From Cladorrhinum sp. PSN259 (Eukaryota; Ascomycota; Sordariomycetes; Sordariales; Podosporaceae), in NCBI GenBank assembly GCA_033725935.1, contig MU867061.1, forward strand, positions 372,001 to 436,000: DNA of 64,000 bases. Direction: 5' to 3'. Below, piece after piece: positions 12,202-23,469 of the stretch (within the stretch, counting starts at the first letter, position 1; the number at the start of each line of letters is the position of its first letter). Made by a program: the position numbers and the translations under genes. A model generated the notes under the pieces. It was not told the DNA's origin. It made no database searches and was given only the letters and a program-made list of their open reading frames with translations.

Positions 12202-13566
12202 ATGTTTGGAAGAAAGGGCTTGAGGTTACCAACCTCACTGGTTGCCTTTGCTGCCGTATTCTCTTCTTTAGTTGATGCAGAACTGCAGACTCGACAGCAG
12301 CAGCAAAAGAATGCCAAACCTCTTGGAGAGGTTCTCGGTGGAAACCCGGACCTGTCAATCTACTATGACCTGCTCAAGAATAACACCGACATCTTGTTCC
12401 AAATACCCAACTTGGACGGCGTGACAGTAAGTGTTTCTCCCGCCATTTCTCATCACAACACATGACTGATGCTGCTTTCCCAGCTCATCGCCCCCTCCAA
12501 TGAAGCCTTCAACAAATCCCAAGAGTTCAAACCCGACAACGCAACCTGGGTAACCTCCACCCTCCAGTACCACATCGTCCGGGGCGTCATCTCAGCCGAA
12601 TCACTCAAAGTCGGCCCTTCAATCTTTGCTCCAACCCTACTGACCTCAAAAGCCTACACAAACGTCAGCACGGGCCAAAACCTCATCATAACCCGCCAGG
12701 ACGAGGACACGGTCGTCATAACCTCGGGCCTCGGCGCCCGCTCAACCGTCACAGAAACAGACATCCCCTTCTCGGGCGGCTTGGTCCAGATAGTCGACAC
12801 TCTGCTCGTGCCCCCCGCGACGCTGGAACTAACAGCCAGAGACGCCTACAAGGACCTCACCGGGTTCCTGGGAGCGCTCTACTCGACCGACCTGATCTCT
12901 GAGTTCTCCACGACCTCAGGAGTCACCATCCTCGCTCCGAGGAACTCGGCCCTCCAAAAGATCGCTTCCCCGCTCGGTTCCCTCTCAAAGGACCAGCTCA
13001 GATCGGTGCTCAAGTACCACCTCATACCGAACCAAGTGATCCCGGCCTCGTCGTTCTTCGTCCCCGCCAAGAACTTCACCAACGGCACTCTGGATTCTGC
13101 TTTGTCGGGCAAAAAAGTGCGCACGACGAGGCTGGGCAACACCCTCTTCTTCAACCGCGCCCAGCTGCTGCAGGCCGACGTGCTCATCGCCAACGGCGTG
13201 CTGCACATCATCGACGGCGTCCTCAACCCCGACCTCGAGGACGCGCAGCAGGCGCCCGAGGAGGACGCAAAGACCCAGCCGGCCGCGTTCAACCAGCCCG
13301 CCACGGGGGCGCAGACGAGCACGGGAACCAAGGTCCCCGTTCCGTTCACCAGTTACTTGCCTTGTACGGTGGATTGTCCGGTGCCTACCGAGAGTGTCAC
13401 TGTCCAGAGTGCGGCTACTGCTACTGCTACTACCGGGAGGGAGTTCAGCACGAGGACCAGCAGCGGTAAGGGAGCGGCTAGGTGTACGGGGATGGGATTA
13501 AGTGGGGTGGGCGTGGTGGCTGCTGCTGCCGGTGTTTTGGGGGCCGGGATGGGTGTTATTGTTTAG
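12202..13566 (+). CDS. Secreted GPI-anchored FAS1 (fasciclin) domain protein
   Basis: Exons 12202-12426 and 12484-13566 give 435 residues. The 57-nt intron interrupts the first FAS1 domain exactly between DGVT and LIAPSNEAF, which together form the usual FAS1 'VT.(F/L).AP.N.AF' strand. The first ATG of the frame is at 12202. An N-terminal signal peptide (about residues 1-30, ending VDA) is followed by two FAS1 domains (about 45-215 and 220-355). The second shows VTILAPRNSAL and the terminal VLIANGVLHIIDGVL. A Ser/Thr/Ala-rich stretch and a hydrophobic tail suit GPI attachment. FAS1 proteins act in adhesion at the cell surface or wall. The next gene downstream is a tRNA, so no functional grouping is implied. 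Confidence 0.88.
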
Positions 13567-14012
13567 TTTCTTTGGATGGGAATAGGACTTTCAAGAAAAT
13601 GGAAATCTGGGCCTAATGGTAATGGGGGAAAAAAAAATTGGGAATGATCAATTAATGAAGGTTTTGGATTTTAATAACTGCATGTATACCCAAGGCGTAA
13701 TAGCGAGAGAAGTTGGGATTTAAATAATAATGCCAGATTGCTTCTTCTGCCTTTAAAAACAATCACAAACAAACAAACAAACATCAGATGTTTCTTTCTT
13801 CCCACCGTCCCCCAAAACAAAAAAGCCCCGAACCACTGGTTCTATAATACTGTTTCGCTCCTCTTTTGTTGTTGTGTTGGTGGTCGCCATCGAAAATATA
13901 AACTCAGGGGTCAGGGGTCAAACTCGGACTCCACCACCACCACATTGCCACGCACAAACACACACAAAAAAATAGACAAAAAAGAATATCTTGTCATCGA
14001 AGACGGGAATTG
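13567..14012. other. Intergenic region, FAS1 gene to tRNA-Lys
   Basis: 3' flank of the FAS1 gene, with short CAAA repeats and CA-rich sequence. Nothing else is recognised. Confidence 0.5.
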
Positions 14013-14102
14013 AGCCCGACGTGGGGGTCGAACCCACAACCTTGAGATTATACCGGAGATCTCCTTAAGAGTCTCACGCTCTACCGATTGAGCTAGCCGG
14101 GC
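14013..14102 (-). tRNA. tRNA-Lys (anticodon CTT) with a short intron
   Basis: Read on the minus strand, the acceptor GCCCGGC pairs with GTCGGGC (one G-T), followed by discriminator T. The D-arm GCTC/GAGC, anticodon stem TGAGA/TCTCA and T-arm GTGGG/CCCAC with loop TTCGACC are all intact. The anticodon loop CTCTTAA holds CTT (lysine, codon AAG). It is interrupted by about 17 nt directly 3' of position 37, the canonical place for a nuclear tRNA intron. The CCA end is not encoded. Mature length is 73 nt. Confidence 0.96.
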
Positions 14103-14619
14103 GACGGCTATTGTTCGTTGGAGGATCTAATGGCTGGATGCCATTAAGAATATCTTGGTTGTTGACGGTTTACAAGGAATAATGATCGAATGTATGCATT
14201 TCATAAGCATAGATACACAGAAGAAATACAATCAAGTTGAGGTAAGTGAGTATGTTCAGCCAGTAATACATGACATATCCATAATAATGTTTGACGAAAT
14301 AGGCACAAACGATGCCATGTAATTACCACCCAGTCTATCTCTAGCGCCAGGAACTCCTCTATCTTTCTTCTCTATTTTATCCCCCCAAAAAGTCCCTGAT
14401 ATCAATGAATGCCTCTTTTTAACCCTCCCAGGACATCACTTCCGTGAAACATCTCTAACCTTCGCTCCTCTACTTTATCCCTTCCCAGTATACCTGCAAA
14501 AGAAACAAAAACATAAGAAAGAGACCGACGCCATGCAGGGTGATCATAAGGCATGTCCACGTATATAGAAAAGAGAATCCAGAAATCCACCATTCCCATC
14601 CATCTTGCTTTTTTGCCCT
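14103..14619. other. Intergenic region, tRNA-Lys to eEF3 3' end
   Basis: It contains the tRNA upstream flank and the eEF3 3' UTR. No gene is seen. Confidence 0.5.
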
Positions 14620-17600
14620 TTACTCCGCCTCGTCATCCGTATCAGCGGGCTTAGGAGTACCCTTAGGGCTATTGAGCCAGTCAATGTATCTCAACCGTCT
14701 GCGGACCTCCCGCTCCTTGAGCTCCTTCTTGGTCATCTTCTTCTTCTTCTTGGCCCTGAACTTGAGTTCCTCTTGAGGACCCTCAGCATCGCTGTTCACT
14801 GCGCTGTTGGCGACGCTGCCGCTGAGCGCAGGAGTGTTAAGCCCGCTGGGAACTGCGCTGGCAGGAGCGCTGTCCTCGAATCTGTCGAGGGCAATATTGT
14901 TGGAGGAGCGATGGGTCATCCGGCCATCCTCAACGTGCCAGGTCTCATTGGCCAAGGCACCAACGAACTCCTCGTTGTGAGAAATCATCACGACACCGCC
15001 CTTAAAGTCACGAATGGCGACAGCGAGACCACCAAGAGAGTCGCGGTCCAAGAAGTTAGTAGGCTCATCAAGGACAAGCAAGTGAGGGTTGTTCCACATG
15101 GCACCGGCAATGACGACCTTGACCTTCTGACCACCAGACAGCGAGCCGATCTCGTTGTGGTTGGCGATATCGGGATCAAGCCCGAGATCTTCAAAGTGCT
15201 TGGAGATAACAGAGGGCTGAAGCTCACGGTAGCCGAGACCTTCACGCGAAGCCTCATGATCGTCAAACTCTTGAACGAGCTTGTCGAAACCGAGGTTGGT
15301 GAGGGTGTCGCGGAACATGAAAGAGTTGTGCTTGGGCAACATGCCGCGCCATTTCCTAAAATGCTGTTAGTGTTTATCCTCAAGTCTCTGGACGAGCAGA
15401 TGAACTTACACCTCGTATTTGTACGTCTTCTTGTGCTTCTGACGACCAACGAGGGCCTCGATCTGGCGCTTGATGTCCTCGCCACAGTCAACCCACTTGT
15501 CCATTTGTATCCTGTCGGCCTCTGAAAGAATGCGGGTCTGCTTCATGTGGACCTCACGATCGTCGCCGTTGGCGTAGCGCCACTGGAGATACTGGTTGGG
15601 AGTCTTCTCAAGGTGCATCTCCACGTGTTCGAGAGCGTGCTGCTTGATGTAACCGATACGGAGGTTGGGATGCTTCTCAACCTTGCCCTCGGTAGGGATC
15701 GTCTCGCCGGTCAACATCTTGATGAGGGTGGACTTGCCAGCACCGTTGGGGCCAATGACGGCCACACGAGAAGAGAGAGTGAGCTGGCACGAGGCGTCCG
15801 TGAGCGAAGGCTTGGGAGCGCCGGGGTATGTGTAAGAGGCGTGGGACATGCGAATGATGGCACGAGTGTTGGACTTGACACCAGAGAGAATGCCGGGGGG
15901 AGGGAACTTGAACTGAACGTTGGAAGCCGAGAGGGTGTAGTAGCTCTTGGCTTCAGGGCGGACCTTGACGAAAGCGGCGAGGTTGCCTTTGTAAAGAGCC
16001 AACTTCTTGCCGGGCTCGTAGTGATAAATGTCGGTGGTGACATTGTCAAGGAAGCCCGAGTCGTGGGACACGATCAAGCTGGTGATGTCAGGGTGAGTCT
16101 TGAGGTAGTTCTCAAGCCATGCGATGTTTGCCACATCAAGATGGTTAGTAGGTTCGTCGAGCAACAAGACGTCAGCCTTCTGGAGCATGGCTCGAGCAAG
16201 AGCGAGCTTCATCTTCCAACCGCCTGAGAGCGAACCCACAGGCTGCGATTGCCTGCCCTCGGGGCCAGATGTAAACCCGAAGTCTTCCAAGACGGCAGAA
16301 ATACGATCCCTTCCTTCCTTCGCAATGGTGGGATCTTTAACCATGAAGTCAAGAATGCTAATGTCGGCATCCTCACCCTGGTTGTGCTCGACGTAGCAAG
16401 TCCGGAGAACGTCCTGTGATGGAAAACCCTCCAACTTGCCGCCGGCAATGCTCCTCATGAGAGTAGACTTGCCGGCGCCGTTGCGGCCGCAAAGACCGTA
16501 GCGATGGCCCTTGAGAAGTCTAAGGTTTGTATGAGAGAGCAAAAGCATGCCACCATAGGCCAAGGAAAAGTCAGCGTTGACAATCTCGATCTCGCCATCA
16601 TCCTCCTTTTCAGGCACGCCGAACTTGCGCTCATCTTCTTCTTGGTAGAACTTGTGAACGGCGGCAGCAACCGCGTCATTGGCGCCGGGGTTCCGGAGCA
16701 CATCCTTGACAAAAGGAGCAATCTTGGAAGGAATACGAGCAATTGCGCGATGATTGACATCCTCGCTGACCATGTTGGTGATGTACTCGCGGGCCAGCTT
16801 GTAGGTTACAAGATCAGCCACACCGCCGTTGTTCATGATCTCCTTGTCCAGGATCTTGCCAACATCCTCTGCCGAGACGCGCTCAACGACCGTCTTCTGA
16901 TCCAGGCTCATGGCCTTGTCCATGACATCCAGCGCCCGCGTCGCAAGTTCGCGCACCTCGGGGAGCGAAGCGCGCGAAACGACGCTCTTGACACCGGGCT
17001 GGAGCATGGGAAGGAAGGTACGGGCCTCGATAGGATCGTGGACAAGCTTGGTAAGGTTCTCGGTAATGACCACAGTCTGGCGGAGGACCTCTTGGGGCGT
17101 GCCTGGATTGTTGAGAGAGCGTTCGAGGAAGGGAGTGAGCAGCGCCAAAACAGGAGAGGTGACAACTGCAACGAAGGTGGTCATGGAGAGCGCGTGGATT
17201 GCCTTGTGGACGGCCTCGGTCGAAGGGTGGTGCATGGTCTCGACCAAGACGGGAATGCGAGGGATGACATCGTCGTTGGTGAGGAGCGAGGTAATCGAAG
17301 TCATGGTCTTGACGGCCTGCTTCTCGACCTCGGTCTTCATGTCCAACATGCAGTTCTCGACAACAGGAATGAGAGCAGCAAGCTTGGATCCCATAATGTC
17401 GCGCAGAATATCCTGCTCCTCGGCCTCCTCCTTGGTGGTTCCGATGGTGATCTTGGCCTTGTCAGCCATCTTCTCCAACAGCTTGAGAGCACCAACGACA
17501 CCCTGCCACTTTCCACCAGCCTTCTTGATGTATTCGAGCAGGGTTGGCATGAGCGCAGTAACCATGGCCTCGGGGCTCAGAGAAACGAAGAGCGCATCGA

Positions 17601-17997
17601 TGCCATATTGGGCGGCATCGCGAACAACGGAGCCCTTGTCGGCAAGAGCATCAAGAGCGACGCCGATAAGGCCGCCATCCTGGAGAACAAAAGCGGCCTC
17701 GCTGATGGGCTGACGTGGGGGGAAGCGCTCGAAGATGGCTCCAAGGAGGTTCTGAGCGCTCTCGCGACGGAGACCGCTCTTCTTGTCGGAGGCGCCCTTC
17801 TTCACCTCGGCAATGACGCCGTACTGATGGAGGCCACGGAAGCCGACGGTGTTGAGGAGGAGCTCGCAAAGCGCATAACACGCATCGATGGACTGGTTCG
17901 AGGTCTTGGCGTTGAAGATGCTGTTGATAATGGCCGAGACATCCTCCTGCGACGGTGGAGGGGCGGTGCCCTCGGGGGCCTGGACAGGGACAATCAT
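14620..17997 (-). CDS. tef3: Translation elongation factor 3 (eEF3, ABC-F ATPase)
   Basis: Exons 17997-15410 and 15355-14620 (minus strand) join in frame over a 54-nt intron with donor GTAAGT, giving 1107 residues. The N-terminal half is HEAT-repeat-like (about 40-390). The first ABC domain has Walker A GRNGAGKST, signature LSGGWK and Walker B VLLLDEPTNHLD. The second ABC domain has GPNGAGKST, a chromodomain-like insertion (KTYKYEVKWRG, made whole only by splicing), signature LSGGQK and LVLDEPTNFLD. A lysine-rich C-terminus (KKKKKMTKKELKEREVRRR) is typical. This fungus-specific ribosomal ATPase helps remove deacylated tRNA from the E site during elongation. It is roughly 60 residues longer than the yeast protein, mostly at the N-terminus. 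The pyrimidine-rich leader ending CTTTCTTTTAG suggests a 5' UTR intron. Confidence 0.97.
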
Positions 17998-20900
17998 CTC
18001 TGCAGGCGGTGAAACAGAAAATCTCTAAAAGAAAGGAGAAGAAAAAAAAACAAAGGGGAGCAAAAAAAATGAAAAAGACCAAGCAAACGAGGTCTCGAGG
18101 GAAACCTGTGCTGGAAATGCGCACTGCGTAATTGCGCACGCAAAAAATTGGGCGGCGAACTGAACTGGCTGGTGTTGATGCGCAGTTGATGGGTTGAAAG
18201 GTGCGTTCCCTGGAGGAGATTTGTCCGACCACCCCGCTGCCACTACTTTTTTTTTCTTTTTTCGCCCACTGTTCTGCTTATCTGTTCAAACACCGTTTGT
18301 GAAAAACTCTTATCTCTGCTGACTCAGGCCTTAATCGTGGAGCATGGTGGTTTGTGGAGACCTGGGGCCCCGACAAAATGTCAAAACTGAGGGGCAAGGA
18401 CATCCTGGCCTTGAACTTTCTCAGCACCTCCACTGCCAGAGCAACTTTGTTTCCACTGTTCTTCAGCTTTACAGATGCCAACACTGGACAACTTGGGACC
18501 ACGCACTGCCACAAACCTTCAACAGAAACACGCATATCCTCGATACCGCTTTCTTGGCATTACCACCAGCTTGTTGATGATGACTCTTTCCATGTTATTT
18601 GAGATCTCTTGCGCGCCCAGTTATCGCTCGTTATTGTGGTTAAGAGGCTCACGGTGGAGTTTGAGGCCAGAAGATGACTTGCGACTCCTTGGATCCCGTT
18701 CTGCGCCTCGGTCCTGAAAGTCTGAATATCGATCCGTCGTCAATTGCGGACACAATTTTCTTGTGATTCATTCGGTCGTTTGGGTCCTCTGTAACATTCG
18801 CTTGCTTACGCGTGTCTGGACAGTTCCAAGCTGAATCATGGTGTCCAGTTAATTTGGCATGGCAGCACAAGGCTGACAGCTCGGTGGGGGCGTTGTGCAT
18901 ACATCACCAGCATTGGCTGTAAACACGAACTCTTCAGCACCGCCGGTGTGGGAGCGCATTATATCTATGTTCGGATATGAGAACTCGGATGTAATATCGA
19001 GAGAAAACAGCAACCCGTACCCGAGACGCAGCTCTGGACCCCCATCGAGGCTAGATCATCAAATTGAGCTTATTATGGGTTGCAGTTATCGTTATAAACG
19101 GATATACAGCAACGCGCATATATGAAGAATTCGTGTATGTGGTACAACCTGCCGGCAGGAGCCGGTGTCGTGGGTCCAGACGACTGCATGTGGCTCCAAG
19201 TCCGGATGATAAGTACCGGTACCTCTGCCTTTCATGGCACCTCCACGGAAACACCACGGCACTTAGCGCCTCTCGGTCACGGACGAGGTTCTTTTCCCGC
19301 GCGCTGTGCTACCAAGCCTTGTAACCTCAAGTCCTCTCGCGTTGCCCAGGAACGTTACATGCATCTTGTGCAGCTTTTACAAGATTAGCGAATTTTAAAA
19401 CATGGACTTTGTTTCGATCAGGCATACAGAACAGTACTGCCCGAATGCGAGGTTAGCTTGTTTTACGTCAGACCTCGCACTTGATGAATGCGAACTGCTC
19501 TCAAATTTGGCAACACTGTGGTTGGTCGAGCAAACAGCTGTTCTCGGGGTCTTCAAATCCCTAGTTTCCGGCTGCCTGGCACTCGGAAATAATTCCAACT
19601 GGCTTCTTCCCGCGCGGCAATGAACAATCACACAGAGTCCATCAAGGATCAGTGATCCCACAAGGCTGATCCCGTTGGATTAGCTTCGTCTCTTTCTTTT
19701 GACATCGGCCGGTACTACCGGGAGTGAGAGTCACGGACGCAGAACGGGATATGTTCCGGAGCATCCGGGCCGCTCGCACACCGACCTCGAAATCTCGTGT
19801 ACGTCTTTAACAATTAGAAAACTGGCCGTCTTCAGGTGATAAATACGCCCATGCAAGGCCACAGCGCCCTTGGCAATCGTTGGGTGCTAGTCTGGATCCT
19901 GACACCCCCAGTTCTTCTCATCCTCCCGAGTCCCGAGAGCCCCCAAGTCCCCACTCCGGCTCTTAGCCACCACACTTTGTGTAACCACCTAGCAAGGATT
20001 CGAGTCCTAGAGAACACTTTCGAGGTTTAATGATGCCATGATTCGTTCAAGTTTGTTTGAATTTACCAAGAAAATGATCTAGACTATGGCTGGTATGGTT
20101 GGAGTCGCAGGCCTCCGAACCTACGGGGTATCCTTCTGATCTATCATCTCGAGAGCCTACACCCATGTCTAGGTCGAAAAAGTATTCCGAACATGCTAGC
20201 ATTTGCTCGGTTCAGATAGTCATAAGAATAGTGCGGGCAGTGAAAAAAAAAGGCCCCCAAAGTACTAAGGTTCTAACATATTCCAGCTGCCATCCCTGGG
20301 CTCCCGAGATGTCATCATCGATGATCAGTAATCATTGTAATCTTTATTTTGAGGAGTCAACTGAGATTGGCGATACTCGGATTATTTTGTTTCGACAAGA
20401 AACAGGATGCAGACTGCTATTCGTCATGTGGGACGACAAGTACAAGCGCGAGCCCCATCAAACAATTTTACTCTCGCCAGGTACTCTGAATCATACTGAA
20501 TAATTGCTTCAATCCAGATCATGTCTTGTGAATCTTCTGCGACAGGATGATATTCCGTGTTCTTTCGGATGCGGACCTCAAGCTAATCCGTAGAGTTGTG
20601 ATGTCAGCTCAACTAATGATGGCTACCTGTCCCGCAACTCCTACGAAGTTTTACACCACCAAAGCCACCCCCAAACAGCCAGCATCTTGCTGCGGACCAG
20701 GGGGGTTAGGCCAGATTTCGAGACCCCAAAACTCCACAAGCTTGGAAAATTGGCCAGTAGGGAAAGGTTTAACGCACTTACTTGTACGCGTAAAATAATT
20801 AAGTAGCTGCCTTCTTCTAGGGGTACATGAAAACAAGCTTTCTTCCTTTTTTTATCTTTTTTTTTTTAACCAACAAGTTTGGTTTCATGGCTCGCTGCCG

Positions 20901-21030
20901 GGCACGGCAACAACACCAACGTGCATATATTCCTTCCCGAGTCTAAATAGACCTTATATGATCACATGTCAAGAAACACATCATCATCATTTTTATAGGC
21001 AGCCATTTAGTTGGGAGTAGGCATGGTTTG

Positions 21031-21169
21031 GGGGGGGGGGGGGGGGGGCACGTTAAAAAGGAAAAATTAGATGCACAGGTTTTAAAAAAAGGGTATGAGA
21101 AAAAAAAAAAAATGGGGGGTTAAAAATAACACCAAATTGGACTTATTTACGACAAAATNNNNNNNNNNG

Positions 21170-21206
<37 letters not shown>

Positions 21207-21222
21207 CCCCGCGCGGCCGCCG

Positions 21223-21254
<32 letters not shown>

Positions 21255-21362
21255 ACGTTAAACAGGATCAATTAGATGCACAGGTTTTACTCTCAGGGTC
21301 TGAGAATAAGAAAAAGATGGGGGGTTAAAAAGAGCACGAAAGTGGACTTATGTACGACCAAA
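21031..21362. other. Assembly gap (10 N) flanked by a degraded duplicate
   Basis: Ten N at 21159-21168 sit between a poly-G tract and poly-C tracts. The 110 bases left of the N (21049-21158) repeat the 109 bases right of the poly-C (21254-21362) almost base for base. The left copy has many positions changed to A or T. Equal length and one-sided changes point to low-quality reads past a homopolymer and not to a real duplication. Confidence 0.85.
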
Positions 21363-21952
21363 TGTGTAAGTTTGAAGTTCCACGGTAACCTCCGAATGAC
21401 CTCCAGAAATAGGCAAGAGGATGCAGATGGGTTGCCCCTGAAATCCTGAGGTCGATTTTACACAAACACAAACAATGTTCAAGTCGTGCATGGTAGGGTG
21501 CAAAGTGAACAAAAGATTCCAACACACACCGAAAGAAGAAGTAAGATAGCGTGAAGTAAAGTGAAGTGTAAATGCTATTGCAGTGATGCAACAGAGTATC
21601 TAGATCTATAACCCATATGTGACATCTAAAAATCCCCCATCCAGAGCTTAACAATGTATAATAAACCCCTTCCTCAAAAAAGTGACAGTTTAACGAAAGT
21701 GTAGAAATGAAGAAAAAGGAGAACTACATATGGGGACAAAATGAGGAACTATATCAGTACACACACCAATTGTGCCACCACACTCATACCAATTACCTGC
21801 AGACAAAGTGAGTCTGCCATCCTTCCTGCATGTTGCCAAATCTGACATGCGGCATGCATGCATATACAGCGTGTGTGCTGCACGCACCCAGTATACAGGG
21901 TTAGACAAGGAACAGGAAGATCACCCACACCCGCATGTGTAATACAAGACAA

Positions 21953-22077
21953 AATGGAAAAAGGGGGGAAAGGGAGGAAAGGGGGGAAATAGAAAAAAGA
22001 AAAAATGCAATGGTGACACAAAAGGGAAAAAAACAAGAAATGAAAAGAGAAAAAAGGAAAGAAAAAAAGAGAAAAGC
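21953..22077. repeat. Polypurine tract
   Basis: About 125 bases on the plus strand that are nearly all A and G with few interruptions. No gene is associated. Confidence 0.8.
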
Positions 22078-22211
22078 CGTAATAATCGTCCCAAACGTCA
22101 TCGTGTATATCCCTCAATAACCATAAAAATCTCTTCGTAAACCATGAACGTGTTGAACACATTATTGAACCGCCACGACGAGTCGTTTTGTCCGTCCATC
22201 CGTCGTAGTTG

Positions 22212-22255
22212 CTCACGTCTTCCGAAGACGTGAGGTGGCTTCGGGAAGCCACCTC
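22212..22255. repeat. Two overlapping perfect palindromes
   Basis: The first (22212-22234) has 11-base arms CTCACGTCTTC / GAAGACGTGAG around one base. The second (22232-22255) has 11-base arms GAGGTGGCTTC / GAAGCCACCTC around GG. They share the three bases GAG. Each could be a protein-binding operator-like site or an RNA hairpin. The second is close to a terminator-like stem, but no U-tract follows. Confidence 0.85.
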
Positions 22256-22563
22256 CCCGCCGCATTTCCCATGCATGCATGATGCACAGAAGCCTCGGTA
22301 GTATTTTGACAAACTCCGAAAAAGACGACCCCAAAAACAATATGCAACTGGCATCGACAAGCCAAGTGAGAGAGCCAAAAATAAATTTGAAACCTTCGAT
22401 GTGGGAGGAAAGGAGGAGGGCACAGTCTAGGACGACTGATTGGAAGTCAATGAAGCCCCCCTTTTTTTCTTTTTCGCCTTCTTGCTTTCGTGTCATGACG
22501 ATGTCCGATGTCCGATGCCCGATGCCGAATGCTTTCCAAAATCCAAATAATCCAGATTGCCGT

Positions 22564-22624
<61 letters not shown>
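22564..22624. repeat. (CAA)n microsatellite
   Basis: About twenty CAA units followed by poly-A, upstream of a non-credible frame. Confidence 0.95.
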
Positions 22625-23031
22625 AAAAAAAAGTTGTCGGGACCGAACGAGATCCAGTGACTGGCTCCCGAGAAAAGTTGTTGAAAGCTTTCCGCAGAGA
22701 AGACGTCTTTAAAAACCTCCGGAGCGGAAAACGGGGACAACCCCCCCCGCGCGCTACTGCGTCAAAAGAACCCCCCTTTTCCTTTTCTTTTCATGCTTTT
22801 CAGCTCAGAAAAAGAAAAAGAAAACACAAAGCAAGCCACTTATTATCCAACTTCACAAAAAAAAACCCACAAACAGTGACAAATGCCAACTAAAGCAAAA
22901 AGCCACGACAAGTGTGAGTTTGACGAAAGCCATCCATCCGAATTGACCAAAACACATCGTGTCTGCTTATCACCACAACCAACCCATGACTGCCCCCTAA
23001 ATCCCTATCCTCTATAGACAACAAAAGACAT

Positions 23032-23469
23032 CTAAGGAGTAGGAGGCGGAGTAGGCACGTTAGGTCTGGGCGCCATGGGTCCCGGACGTCCACCGGAGGG
23101 CGTAGGCGGACGGGGATCAGTCTCGTTGAAGGGGGGCAATGGCATTGGTATTGGGTTTGTCCCAAAGAATGGATATCGAGGTCCAGGTGTCATGCCGCCA
23201 CTCCCAGTCCCAGTCGGGAACGGGATGCTGAGTGCGAGTGTGTCTTCTTCAGTGCTTTTTGGGTCGCTGCCATCGTCGTCATCCTCGTCATCGTTGTCTT
23301 GGTTGTCTTGAGTTTGGTGAGAGTAAATTGGTATGTAGAAGTCGTCGTCGTTGTGAAACATGGTTATCCTCGGATAAGGGTTTCGGTATCCTGGACGGTG
23401 GAATGTACCAATGGAGCCCTCCTGCTGGGTCCCCAGAGTCAAGGCTATATCGGTAGTGATCGTGATCAT
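23032..23469 (-). CDS. Hypothetical acidic, proline-rich protein
   Basis: A single frame of 145 residues starts in the strong fungal context CACAACAATGATC. The N-terminus is mixed, the middle has an acidic run (DNDDEDDDDGSD) and the last 60 residues are Pro/Gly-rich. It has no transmembrane helix and no known domain. Support for it being real comes from the upstream minus-strand sequence. That sequence is CT/CA-rich like a fungal leader and contains a well-formed 60-nt intron, 23783-23724, with donor GTAAGT and acceptor TTTTGCAG. This would be a 5' UTR intron. The function is unknown and could be that of a disordered protein. Low-complexity composition means the frame could also be open by chance. 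Confidence 0.55.
   Translation of the reverse strand: MITITTDIALTLGTQQEGSIGTFHRPGYRNPYPRITMFHNDDDFYIPIYSHQTQDNQDNDDEDDDDGSDPKSTEEDTLALSIPFPTGTGSGGMTPGPRYPFFGTNPIPMPLPPFNETDPRPPTPSGGRPGPMAPRPNVPTPPPTP

Larger units (their letters stand above)
17998..23031. other. Gene-poor region with gap, purine tract and palindromes
   Basis: It starts with the eEF3 promoter and leader (to about 18250). After that, ORFs on both strands are short and match nothing I know. Landmarks, listed separately, are a ten-N gap with flanking duplicate, a polypurine tract, tandem palindromes and a CAA microsatellite. The open frame at 20099-20503 (plus) has no recognisable features. Confidence 0.4.

Noticed and set aside
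14605..15525. 306-codon plus-strand frame
   Set aside because: Antisense shadow of eEF3 exon 2, spanning its intron.
16504..18012. 502-codon open frame on the plus strand
   Set aside because: Exactly antisense to the eEF3 gene; open frame is a by-product of codon bias.
20099..20503. 134-codon plus-strand frame
   Set aside because: No recognised motif, no leader or splice signals; left as intergenic.
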